A stretch of 60,869 nucleotides of DNA, from positions 1-60,869 of the forward strand of contig JAFYWF010000020.1 in assembly GCA_017558145.1 (NCBI GenBank), in the 5' to 3' direction. The position numbers and the translations under genes are program-made. Of this stretch, positions 17,826-26,157 are shown one piece after another; the first letter of the stretch is position 1, and each line of letters starts with the position of its first letter. This stretch comes from Lachnospiraceae bacterium. GTDB lineage: Bacteria; Bacillota; Clostridia; Lachnospirales; Lachnospiraceae. A model generated the notes under the pieces. That model ran no database searches and was not told the DNA's origin. It was given only the letters and a program-made list of their open reading frames with translations.

Positions 17826-19405
17826 TATTCGTATACCACCTTTGACATAACATGAATATCTTCCGGGAAGAATGTAAGTCCAACTTCTTCCCCTTCCTTA
17901 GAGTAATCGGTTGTATGTATCTTAAATTCACGCCCGGTTGTTGAGAAGGTAACTTTATAAATACCTACATTAATATTTTCCGGATCAAATTCATAATCTA
18001 CACTGATATCAACAGATTGATTCTCATCACTAAGCTTCCATCCCTGAGCATTCGCCCATGTTTTAATATCTGTATCCAAAGCCTTGGACTCTTTAATTTC
18101 ATCTACTGTAATAAAGAAGTTAAATGCCATAACGGCTTCGTTTGCTTTTTCATTTTTTACAAATCTCTGATTTACAACAAAGATTTTCTTTTCAATACTA
18201 GTTCCCCCCGGTGCATAGAAAATGACCGGATAGGTTCCCAATTCTTCTTGTAATTCATATTCAATTTTAGAAATAGAGGTCAGTTCATCAGTTTCCGGAT
18301 TCCAAGCCTGAGCATTGGAAAGCGCAATAATTTCTTTATCATCCAATTTTGCTACATCTTCAATATCCACGTAGAAATCATTAGCACTAATTTTTTCTTT
18401 TCCGTCTTCACTAGTCACGTCTGTATTGCGTATTACATGCATATTTACAGTTACGGTAGTACCGGGAACAGTTTCCACCATAATTTCATAGTGTACACCT
18501 TTGAAAAGTACACTTAACACTTCTCCTGTCATTTTCCCTTGGGAAACCTCTACAATATCGATATCTTCAGGACGAATCACTACATCTACTTTTTCATCCT
18601 TCTTGAATCCAAAGTCTACACAATCAAAAACAATATCATCGAACTGCACTTTATAATCTTCCAACATAATACCTGGAATGATATTACTTTCTCCAATGAA
18701 GTTTGCAACATAGCTATTTGCCGGTTCGTTATAAATTTCTTCCGGTGTTCCCACCTGCTGAATTTCCCCACCTTTCATAACCACAATCTTATCAGACATG
18801 GTTAATGCTTCTTCCTGATCATGCGTTACAAAAATAAAGGTAATGCCAACTTCCTGCTGAATTCTTTTTAACTCATATTGCATTTCTTTTCGTAACTTTA
18901 AGTCAAGCGCTGCCAAAGGCTCGTCCAAAAGAAGTACTTTTGGTTCATTTACCAACGCTCTGGCGATAGCCACACGTTGTTGTTGTCCACCGGACATATG
19001 AGTTACATTTTTATTTTCATAGCCTTCCAAACCAATGAGTTTCAACATTTTCATAACTTTCTGTTCAATAACATCTGAACTCATTTTTTTAATTCTTAAT
19101 CCAAAAGCGATATTTTCGAAAACACTTAAATGTGGGAACAACGCATATTTTTGGAATACCGTATTAAGTTCTCTTTCGTAAGGTGGTTTATTGCTGATTT
19201 CCTCTCCGTCAAACATAACACTTCCTTCGTCTGCATCTAAAAATCCACCCAAAATTCTAAGAAGCGTAGTTTTTCCACAACCACTAGGCCCCAGTAAGGT
19301 TACAAATTCTTTTTCATAGATATCAAGATTGACCCCTTTTAGTACAAAGTTCCCGTCAAAATTTTTTACAATATTTCGAAACTCAATTAATTTTTTCTTT
19401 TCCAT
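17825..19405 (-). CDS. potA: Polyamine ABC transporter ATPase PotA with large insertion in its C-terminal domain
   Basis: Residues 1-235 are a normal ABC ATPase: Walker [11 protein letters not shown]-loop [11 protein letters not shown], signature MSGGQQQR, Walker [13 protein letters not shown], switch VTHD. The TOBE domain starts normally ([11 protein letters not shown], about 277) and ends normally ([14 protein letters not shown] at the very C-terminus). Between about residues 325 and 480 there is an extra segment of some 150 residues that makes the protein 526 long instead of the usual 350-385. It holds two similar units ([11 protein letters not shown]...[16 protein letters not shown] and [11 protein letters not shown]...[19 protein letters not shown]) resembling bacterial Ig-like repeats, which are normally extracellular. 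The function of the insertion is unknown. Confidence 0.9.
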   Translation of the reverse strand: MEKKKLIEFRNIVKNFDGNFVLKGVNLDIYEKEFVTLLGPSGCGKTTLLRILGGFLDADEGSVMFDGEEISNKPPYERELNTVFQKYALFPHLSVFENIAFGLRIKKMSSDVIEQKVMKMLKLIGLEGYENKNVTHMSGGQQQRVAIARALVNEPKVLLLDEPLAALDLKLRKEMQYELKRIQQEVGITFIFVTHDQEEALTMSDKIVVMKGGEIQQVGTPEEIYNEPANSYVANFIGESNIIPGIMLEDYKVQFDDIVFDCVDFGFKKDEKVDVVIRPEDIDIVEVSQGKMTGEVLSVLFKGVHYEIMVETVPGTTVTVNMHVIRNTDVTSEDGKEKISANDFYVDIEDVAKLDDKEIIALSNAQAWNPETDELTSISKIEYELQEELGTYPVIFYAPGGTSIEKKIFVVNQRFVKNEKANEAVMAFNFFITVDEIKESKALDTDIKTWANAQGWKLSDENQSVDISVDYEFDPENINVGIYKVTFSTTGREFKIHTTDYSKEGEEVGLTFFPEDIHVMSKVVYE

Positions 19406-19489
19406 AGATTTCGATCTCCTTTAAATTGAAATTCTATTACCTAGGGTACACTTCACCTATATTATCAATATGTATAATCATACCAGTTT

Positions 19490-19518
19490 ATTTTAATCTA
19501 TGGACCCATGTTTTTCAA
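19490..19518 (-). promoter_or_regulatory. Candidate sigma-A promoter of the pot operon
   Basis: On the minus strand TTGAAA (19513-19518) and TAAAAT (19490-19495) are 17 bases apart, about 85 bases upstream of the potA start codon. Confidence 0.55.
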
Positions 19519-19612
19519 CCCATTAACATGCGACAGTTTTCCTATTTTTCGACATCCAAAATATATTTGAGGTAATATTTTTTCACGAATTAAACCTTTT
19601 TTGCACTTAAAA

Positions 19613-19639
19613 AGGGTATTTCACATCACAAAATACCCT
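19613..19639 (-). terminator. Terminator after the SIS-domain gene
   Basis: A 9-bp perfect stem (AGGGTATTT with AAATACCCT) is followed in minus sense by TTTTT. It lies just after the stop at 19655. Confidence 0.8.
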
Positions 19640-19654
19640 AAATTTTTATATTAT

Positions 19655-20386
19655 TTATTTCCAATATCCATAATATTTATCAAACATTCGATTGTTATGT
19701 TCATCTCCACCATCCACATTAGAGCTTTTGAATACCGGAGGCTCAATTCCTGCTTTCACCAAATTATCTACCACCTGACAAACCAATGCCTGCGCAATGG
19801 TAATACCGGTAATACTGGAAGTAGGTCCTATGGTAGTATCCAGTCCCTTGATAGGAAATGCTGCATCTCCCGGTTCCCCACAATTATCAATAGTTACATC
19901 AGCAATTTCATACATTTTCTTTCCGGAACTGTGACGCGATGTACAACCGGCAGAATGTTTCATACTAGTCATTGCAATAACTTTTGCACCTTTTTCCTTA
20001 GCAGCAAGACACATTTCCACAGGAACTGCATTTCGTCCGGAATTGGAAATTACCATAATAGTATCTTTCGCTTCCACTTTATAGAGCTCTACCATGGCTT
20101 TTGAATATCCTTCAATACGTTCCAAATAAGTACTTTTATTCGCCATCTCATGTAACATTAACTCTGCCGGTAAAATTCCATGAACCAAAGCCAATCCACC
20201 TGCACGCAAATACAATTCTTCTGCAATCATATGCGAATGTCCGGAACCAAAAACATAAAATTTGCCACCATTTTTACAGCTCTCTGTCACAAAATCTGCA
20301 GCTATTTTTATATTTGGCAATTCCTGTTCTAAAACCTGCTTAAGTTTCTCCTGCGCGTGTTCAAAATAACGTACTATCGTTTCCAT
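19655..20386 (-). CDS. SIS-domain phosphosugar-binding protein, UPF0309 family
   Basis: A 243-residue protein with a sugar-isomerase (SIS) fold. It shows the phosphate-binding GSGHSHMIAEEL loop (about residue 47), VISNSGRNAVPVEM (about 112) and the C-terminal NVDGGDEHN characteristic of the UPF0309 group. It is expected to bind or isomerise a sugar phosphate, perhaps an amino-sugar phosphate. It is transcribed 15 bases after the ceramidase-like gene, so the two probably act in one pathway. Confidence 0.85.
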   Translation of the reverse strand: METIVRYFEHAQEKLKQVLEQELPNIKIAADFVTESCKNGGKFYVFGSGHSHMIAEELYLRAGGLALVHGILPAELMLHEMANKSTYLERIEGYSKAMVELYKVEAKDTIMVISNSGRNAVPVEMCLAAKEKGAKVIAMTSMKHSAGCTSRHSSGKKMYEIADVTIDNCGEPGDAAFPIKGLDTTIGPTSSITGITIAQALVCQVVDNLVKAGIEPPVFKSSNVDGGDEHNNRMFDKYYGYWK

Positions 20387-20400
20387 GAAATACCCTCCAT

Positions 20401-21660
20401 TTAATTCACTTCATTTATCTGTTTTCGTAATTCTTCAATTTTTTTCACTAGCTGCTCACCTTCCCCCCGTGCAATAATAGCAGCCAATGCTTCATAATAA
20501 TTTTCTTCATAAGCATCTTCACTACATACATAGCGATAATATCCGTTAGTGTAACTTATAATGGATAAATCTTTGGGCTTCAACGTAGAAAAAATTTCTC
20601 CCGGAATGGTTGCAAAATCGATTCCACAAAAATGAAATACAGTAACCGGTAATTGCAATTGTTGTATATCACCCATGGTCTTTGCAAACTGCAAATTCAC
20701 ACCGGCACCTTCCACATAGGATTTCAAAATTCGAACCGTTGCCGGATCTGCTCCCGCAGCTTCTGCCTCTTTCCATTGCTTTGTCAATTCTTCAAACTGT
20801 TTTTCCGCCACTTCAGGAGTTTCTACCTGTCGCGCCTTTAAGTTAATGGTTGTATGAATACCACGAATAGGCTCCGGTTGCTGATAAGAAGCAGTACTAA
20901 TTACTTTTTGAATCTCCTCTGCTGCAATACGTCCCATACGTTCACATTCCTCAAAAGAAGATTCCCTACGGGTAAATCTAGTACTAATATCGCCTGCTGC
21001 ACTATTCAAAAAGACTGCCATATCTACTTCCAATAAGTCCTCAATCCCTGCCACAAAATCGGTAGACACCTGTAAATTTGCTGCACTAAGAACTGTAGGA
21101 TGACAAGGGAAATTATACACAGTAAGTACTTTTCCACTTTCTGTTTTACATTGAATTACTGTCAGTTCTCCCTCTGGTGCTTTTCCGGTGTGTCGTTCAG
21201 AACCAACCTGAGGCACTTCTCCTTTTGCGATACGAACTTCATACTTTTCTAACCCTTTTACCGCTTCCAGACAAGTAACTTTCGCTGCCTCTACCACCTT
21301 TTGAAGGTATGCAGGGAATGCAGGATCTTTTGGATCGTCAGAACTATTCACTTTTGCTAATGGCCCTTCACCCGGAATCACTCCCCAAGGGGCAGCATGA
21401 GTATGAATCGCAGAGACAATCAATCGACTCTTTTCAATTCCAAGATCCGATAATTCTTCCGCCATGCGAAGATGTAATGCTTCATCCACACTAAGTAAAT
21501 CTAAAGCTACTAATGCAAATCTTACGCCATCCTGTTCTAACACAACTGCCTTACAATATAACGGGTCATGAACCCCACTATTTGGACGATACCCCGCATA
21601 GCCTGACAGTTCTGTACCAATAGGAGGAGTAATCTCTGTTTTTGAAAAACCAATCTTCAT
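20401..21660 (-). CDS. Neutral/alkaline ceramidase N-terminal-domain-like protein
   Basis: A 419-residue protein with the opening GFSKTEITPPIGTELSGYAG, typical of the neutral ceramidase N-terminal family (PF04734-like). It also has SAIHTHAAPWG (about residue 87, likely zinc-binding His residues) and NFPCHPTV (about 190). True ceramidases cleave ceramide and are longer and secreted. This one has no signal peptide and lacks the C-terminal domain, so the substrate may be a different amide or ester inside the cell. The start was set at ATG 21660, with CGGAGGTG nine bases upstream; the GTG at 21669 would overlap that site. It pairs with the SIS gene. Confidence 0.75.
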   Translation of the reverse strand: MKIGFSKTEITPPIGTELSGYAGYRPNSGVHDPLYCKAVVLEQDGVRFALVALDLLSVDEALHLRMAEELSDLGIEKSRLIVSAIHTHAAPWGVIPGEGPLAKVNSSDDPKDPAFPAYLQKVVEAAKVTCLEAVKGLEKYEVRIAKGEVPQVGSERHTGKAPEGELTVIQCKTESGKVLTVYNFPCHPTVLSAANLQVSTDFVAGIEDLLEVDMAVFLNSAAGDISTRFTRRESSFEECERMGRIAAEEIQKVISTASYQQPEPIRGIHTTINLKARQVETPEVAEKQFEELTKQWKEAEAAGADPATVRILKSYVEGAGVNLQFAKTMGDIQQLQLPVTVFHFCGIDFATIPGEIFSTLKPKDLSIISYTNGYYRYVCSEDAYEENYYEALAAIIARGEGEQLVKKIEELRKQINEVN

Positions 21661-21763
21661 CCTCTTCACCTCCGTGATAAATTTCTAATTTAATAATAAA
21701 AATATAGAAACTCTATTGTCAATATAAAATACATCAGGAAGCTTATTATTTCCTATACGAAAA

Positions 21764-21793
21764 AAGCGTCGATACTATTAGGTACCGACGCTT
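21764..21793 (-). terminator. Terminator of the Rnf-like operon
   Basis: An 8-bp perfect stem (AAGCGTCG with CGACGCTT), extendable inward by GTAC-like pairs, is followed in minus sense by TTTTTT. It lies 18 bases after the stop at 21811, closing the operon that starts at 29082. Confidence 0.85.
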
Positions 21794-21810
21794 ATCTAAT
21801 ATCTTATTTC

Positions 21811-22239
21811 TTAAAACATTCCCATAAAACACTGGCATGCTAAATACAGCACAAAAGCTGTTGGAATCACTGCGCATTTTTTATCTGTAGTTACTTCTAA
21901 TCTAGCCACCATAGAATCAAATACAAAAGTTAAAATTGCAAATGCTATCGCACCTACCAGGAAGGTATTCATTCCTACACCGGGAGCTCCTGCTGCCATT
22001 CCCAAACCTCCAAAGGTTACTGCTGCCAACAAAATCTGTAGTACCCAGCTTCTTTTTACTTTCCCTACCATATAGTATTCCAAAACTAAAGCAATCAACG
22101 TAATTCCTACCATTGCAATTACATCTAATTCAGGAAGGACTACGAATGGCATACAGGTTCTCCAAACCATTCCCACCAAAAGTCCGACTCCTAATACTAC
22201 AGGAAGTAAGGTATTTACCATCATTGTACTCTTTTTCAT
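21811..22239 (-). CDS. Unknown 142-residue membrane protein at the end of the Rnf-like operon
   Basis: I do not recognise this family. The protein is very hydrophobic, with about four to five membrane helices (near residues 8-28, 35-55, 65-85, 88-108 and 122-142), a short positive loop (GKVKRSW) and no cysteine motif of the RnfA/RnfE type. It follows rnfG by four bases and precedes the terminator, where complete Rnf operons carry rnfE, rnfA and rnfB. By position it may be the membrane partner of RnfD and RnfG. It is too short and too different to call RnfA or RnfE. Confidence 0.6.
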   Translation of the reverse strand: MKKSTMMVNTLLPVVLGVGLLVGMVWRTCMPFVVLPELDVIAMVGITLIALVLEYYMVGKVKRSWVLQILLAAVTFGGLGMAAGAPGVGMNTFLVGAIAFAILTFVFDSMVARLEVTTDKKCAVIPTAFVLYLACQCFMGMF

Positions 22240-22243
22240 ATCA

Positions 22244-22783
22244 TCAACCTCCCCATTCTGTAGCTGCAGAAGATGTATCTGCCCCTGTTACATAACCTAC
22301 TGCTGCATTTACAGCTTTTGTTACCGCTTTGGAAGATACTGTTGCACCTGCAAGAGCATCTACGTTAGTTCCAATTTCTGCATCACCACCAGTCCATAAA
22401 AACTGAGCTAAGAATGGAACATTTGTCAACGCATCCGCACCTAATCCACGAGTTTCCTGTAAGTCTTTTACTGTCACACCTGTAACAGTTCCTTCATTAC
22501 TTACACCTACCATGAGAACAATGTCACCATTGTATCCATAAGCTGTGCTTTCAATTACATATCCATTTTCCGCTTTATAAACAGATTGAATTGCACTGTT
22601 TGCCTCTGCATCAAATTCTTCCGGTGCAAAGGATGTGCTGCCTGGTAATAATGCACACATAATTTTATTTCTTGCAATTTCCACGTTTTTCTCCGCTGTA
22701 CCAGAAAGAATAGCTTTTCCGCCCAAAAGAACAACTGCGGCAATCACAATTGCCAAAATAGGAGTTACAATTTTGTTTTTCAT
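22244..22783 (-). CDS. rnfG: RnfG-like FMN-binding protein
   Basis: A 179-residue protein with one N-terminal membrane helix (about residues 7-25) and an extracytoplasmic FMN_bind domain. The flavinylation motif AGATVSSKAV (about residue 148) carries the threonine to which ApbE attaches FMN in this family; ApbE is encoded in the same operon. The start overlaps the rnfD stop (TAATG). It would relay electrons on the outer face of the membrane. Confidence 0.87.
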   Translation of the reverse strand: MKNKIVTPILAIVIAAVVLLGGKAILSGTAEKNVEIARNKIMCALLPGSTSFAPEEFDAEANSAIQSVYKAENGYVIESTAYGYNGDIVLMVGVSNEGTVTGVTVKDLQETRGLGADALTNVPFLAQFLWTGGDAEIGTNVDALAGATVSSKAVTKAVNAAVGYVTGADTSSAATEWGG

Positions 22784-23742
22784 TATACTGTTTCTCCTTT
22801 CTTTGTTCCGAATCTACGTGGTGCAGTATAAGCATCAATCGCCCATACACATGCGTTCATTAAAAGAATTGCATAAGTTACACCTTCCGGGAATAAACCA
22901 AAATAACGGAACACTACAGTTAAAATACCACAGCCAATTCCATAAATCACCTGTCCTTTAGGTGTTACCGGACTAGTTGCGTAGTCAGTTGCCATAAAAA
23001 GAGCTCCCAACATAACACCACCTCCAAGAAGGCTATACATCATCCAAGCGAAAACATTATCTCCTTTAGAGAAAACAAAAGTCAAAACTGCAACAGTTCC
23101 TAAGTATGCTGCAGGGATTCTTACCGAAATAATTCCTTTCAAAATAAGAAACGCCGCACCTGCTAATAAAGCTAATGTACAAACTTCACCGATACATCCT
23201 CCGATGTTACCAAGAAACATATCCATGAAACTTTCTTCCGGTAACGCTGGCATCTGCATATGATGAAGCGGTGTTGCACCTGCTATCATATCTACTGCAT
23301 TTCCTTTCGTTCCCACCTGTGGATAACGAATTAAATATACTGGCCAGAATAACATCAAAAGAGCTCTTCCTGCTAATGCAGGGTTAAAGACATTCTTTCC
23401 TAATCCACCGCCAAATCCTTTTACTAAAATAATAGCAAAAGCACTACCAATAGCTGCTACCCAATAAGGTACTGTAGAAGGAAGTGTCAACGCTAATAAC
23501 ATACCTGTTACAACAGAAGATAAATCTTTTACAGTGTTACGATGATAAATCACCATACCACAAATCCATTCTGCTACTACCGCCGCAGCCACACTTACAA
23601 GCGTAAGAAGTAATGCTTGCGTACCAAATCTTACTACTCCCACTAAAAGTGTAGGAAGTAAAGCAAAAACAACATTCAACATAATCTTCTGTGTATTATT
23701 TTTACTTCTAATATGTGGGGAAGATGTTACTTCAAATTTCAT
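22783..23742 (-). CDS. rnfD: RnfD-like membrane subunit
   Basis: A 319-residue membrane protein with about nine helices. The opening SSPHIRSKNNTQKIMLNVV and the glycine-rich GFGGGLGKNVFNPALAGRA segment (about residue 110) are typical of RnfD/NqrB. The likely FMN attachment site is the Thr in IAGATPLHHM (about 155). It lies next to rnfC and rnfG, in the order found in complete Rnf operons. Confidence 0.9.
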   Translation of the reverse strand: MKFEVTSSPHIRSKNNTQKIMLNVVFALLPTLLVGVVRFGTQALLLTLVSVAAAVVAEWICGMVIYHRNTVKDLSSVVTGMLLALTLPSTVPYWVAAIGSAFAIILVKGFGGGLGKNVFNPALAGRALLMLFWPVYLIRYPQVGTKGNAVDMIAGATPLHHMQMPALPEESFMDMFLGNIGGCIGEVCTLALLAGAAFLILKGIISVRIPAAYLGTVAVLTFVFSKGDNVFAWMMYSLLGGGVMLGALFMATDYATSPVTPKGQVIYGIGCGILTVVFRYFGLFPEGVTYAILLMNACVWAIDAYTAPRRFGTKKGETV

Positions 23743-23744
23743 GA

Positions 23745-25052
23745 TTACATTTCCTCCTTTACACGTTTTTTTCCTTCACGAATGGTTTCTACTAAATGTA
23801 ACTTAGCAGGACATGTATAAGAACAACATCCACATTCAATGCAATCCATTACATTTAAACGTTTCAATTCATCTACGTTTCCTTTTTTACCATATGCATG
23901 TAAGTACAACGGCTGCAACTTCATTGGACATGCCTTCACACATGCACCACAACGAATACATGGATTTTCTTCTTGTGCTTCACCATTCTGTTCTTCAGAT
24001 AAACAAAGAATACTGCTGGTTCCTTTGATCGTACATGCACTTAAATCTTGCTGAGCCAACCCCATCATAGGACCACCCGCAATTACTTTCCATACATTAT
24101 CTTTTAATCCGCCAGCCTGTTCTACTGCATATTCAAAACTGGTTCCAATTCTAAACCAATAATTACCTGGATTATTTACCGCCTCACCACTGATCGTTAC
24201 CATACGTCTTGTTACCGGACGTCCTAAACATACAGCTCCATATGTGTAAGCAAAAGTAGCTACGTTAAATACAGCTGCTCCCACACTTTTGGGAAGTTCA
24301 CCACCTGGAATTTCACTTCCTGTAACAGCCTGCACCAACTGTTTTTCTGCTCCCTGTGGATAACGGGTAGGAAGTACTACAAGTTCAATTTTTTTCTCAT
24401 TTACTAATGCTTTTTTCAAAGCTGCAATAGCTTCTTTTTTATTATCTTCAATCGCAAGAACAACTCTTTCAGGATCTAATACCTGACAGATAATTCTCAT
24501 CCCCTCTAATACACGTTCAGGATACATACGAAGAAGCATATCATCGGATGTAATATATGGTTCACATTCACATGCATTAGCGATCAATGTTTTTACTCTT
24601 TCCATACTGGTTGCTGCTTTTACATTAGTCGCAAAAGTAGCTCCCCCCATACCTACAATTCCCGCTTCACGAATAATCTCAATAATCTGATCATCACTCA
24701 AATTAGAATAATCATCGTAAGCTATCATGGAAGTATCTTCTGTATCCTTATAATCATTTTCGATTATTACACAAAGTTCATCCGTTCCGTTGATATGACG
24801 TCTCTTTTCAATCGCCACTACCGTACCGGATACAGAAGCATGTACCGGTACACAAAGTCCTTTTCCATCCCCAATTTTCTGACCTTTTTTTACCGTATCC
24901 CCTACAGCTACCAAAGGTTCACAAGGGGCCCCAATATGCTGGGTCATAGGGATAGTTACTTGCTTTGGTTCTTTTGTCATTTTTACTTCTACACTAGCAG
25001 ACAATTCTTTTTTATCTGCAGGATGTACTCCACCAAAGAATAAACGTTTCAT
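23745..25052 (-). CDS. rnfC: RnfC-like electron-transfer subunit
   Basis: A 435-residue soluble subunit. An N-terminal barrel (GGVHPADKKELS...) is followed by the nucleotide/FMN region GIVGMGGATFATNVK (about 135) and two [4Fe-4S] motifs, CIRCGACVKACP (about 365) and CIECGCCSYTCP (about 405). In Rnf it takes electrons from or gives them to NADH. ATG 25052 follows an AAGAGGTG site at the right distance; an in-frame GTG at 25061 lies inside that site. The gene starts eight bases beyond the apbE stop. Confidence 0.92.
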   Translation of the reverse strand: MKRLFFGGVHPADKKELSASVEVKMTKEPKQVTIPMTQHIGAPCEPLVAVGDTVKKGQKIGDGKGLCVPVHASVSGTVVAIEKRRHINGTDELCVIIENDYKDTEDTSMIAYDDYSNLSDDQIIEIIREAGIVGMGGATFATNVKAATSMERVKTLIANACECEPYITSDDMLLRMYPERVLEGMRIICQVLDPERVVLAIEDNKKEAIAALKKALVNEKKIELVVLPTRYPQGAEKQLVQAVTGSEIPGGELPKSVGAAVFNVATFAYTYGAVCLGRPVTRRMVTISGEAVNNPGNYWFRIGTSFEYAVEQAGGLKDNVWKVIAGGPMMGLAQQDLSACTIKGTSSILCLSEEQNGEAQEENPCIRCGACVKACPMKLQPLYLHAYGKKGNVDELKRLNVMDCIECGCCSYTCPAKLHLVETIREGKKRVKEEM

Positions 25053-25057
25053 AACAC

Positions 25058-26113
25058 TCACCTCTTAATTATCTCTTTAAACCCTTCACTATAAAAAATC
25101 TCTTCCTCAGAAGCAATCCAACAAGCAACAGCACCATTCTGCTTTGCTATTTTTTCCCCTTCTTCTTTTGGAAGAAGAAAAAGTGCTGTGGACAGAGCAT
25201 CTGCCAACCCGGAATCTTCGCATACTACAGTCACTGCATTCCAGTGTTTTCCCGGATGCAAAGTTTCAGGATCAATCAAATGATGATATTTTTCACCATC
25301 CACAGTGTAATATCTTTGATAATCACCACTGGTGACTACACTTTCATAATTTACATACAAGGTATGAACATAGTCTGCATTGGCATCCCAAGGAGACTGA
25401 ATACCAACTACCCAAGAAATATCTTCCGGCTTCGGACCTGTAGCTTTTACATTACCACCTACACTAACAAGCAATCCTTCTGGAGCATTTTCACATACTC
25501 TCTGGGTTGCCCATCCTTTGGCAACAGCTCCCACATCCAATGACATTTCCGGATCCCGGATGTATACGGTAGAGGCTTTCTCATCAATGATAAGATCTTC
25601 TATATTACAATGCTTGGCTGCTTCTATTAAAGCACTCTCTTCGGGTATTGTAGCATTTTCAGGATCGTTAATTCCTGCTTCTCTGGTTTCATGCCACAAT
25701 TGCAGAACACTTCCCATAGCTACATTTACCCGTCCGTTAGTTACATTGTAATACTCTTTACAGTCCAAAAGCAACTGTATAATTTCCCCATCTACTACTA
25801 CCGGAGCTATTCCTGCCTGATCGTTAATGGTTTTGATGTTATTGGTTCCATATTCATTATAAATATCAAACATTTGATGATATTTTTCCAAATTGGTATA
25901 AATCTCATCTGTAATTTCTTCAAATTTTTCCTCTGTTTCAGCATAGCCAAGGATGGTTGTTACGGTATCAAACAAATTTAAGAACGACGCCTGATACTGC
26001 GTTTTTTCCACCTTTGTTTCCTGCTCTTTCCCAGATGTTCTACATCCGGTTAACAGCGCCATAGCCAGAACGAGAAATATTAACTTTTGAAGTATATTTT
26101 TTCCTTGTATCAT
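25058..26113 (-). CDS. apbE: ApbE-type FAD:protein FMN transferase (lipoprotein)
   Basis: It transfers FMN from FAD to Thr or Ser of target proteins outside the membrane. Residues 1-23 are a lipoprotein signal (lipobox LLTGC). Family motifs are SLDVGAVAKGWATQRV (about residue 185), HLIDPETLHPG (about 270) and the metal-binding ADALSTALFLLP near 305. The targets are probably its operon neighbours RnfD, RnfG and the four-repeat lipoprotein. Its length of 351 residues is normal. Confidence 0.92.
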   Translation of the reverse strand: MIQGKNILQKLIFLVLAMALLTGCRTSGKEQETKVEKTQYQASFLNLFDTVTTILGYAETEEKFEEITDEIYTNLEKYHQMFDIYNEYGTNNIKTINDQAGIAPVVVDGEIIQLLLDCKEYYNVTNGRVNVAMGSVLQLWHETREAGINDPENATIPEESALIEAAKHCNIEDLIIDEKASTVYIRDPEMSLDVGAVAKGWATQRVCENAPEGLLVSVGGNVKATGPKPEDISWVVGIQSPWDANADYVHTLYVNYESVVTSGDYQRYYTVDGEKYHHLIDPETLHPGKHWNAVTVVCEDSGLADALSTALFLLPKEEGEKIAKQNGAVACWIASEEEIFYSEGFKEIIKR

Positions 26114-26157
26114 TAATTCATTTCCCTTGCGATACTATTTCGCTATCTTGAAATCAT

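Noticed and set aside
21811..22239. The 142-residue membrane protein as RnfA or RnfE
   Set aside because: It is about 50 residues too short and lacks the conserved cysteine-containing helices of those subunits.
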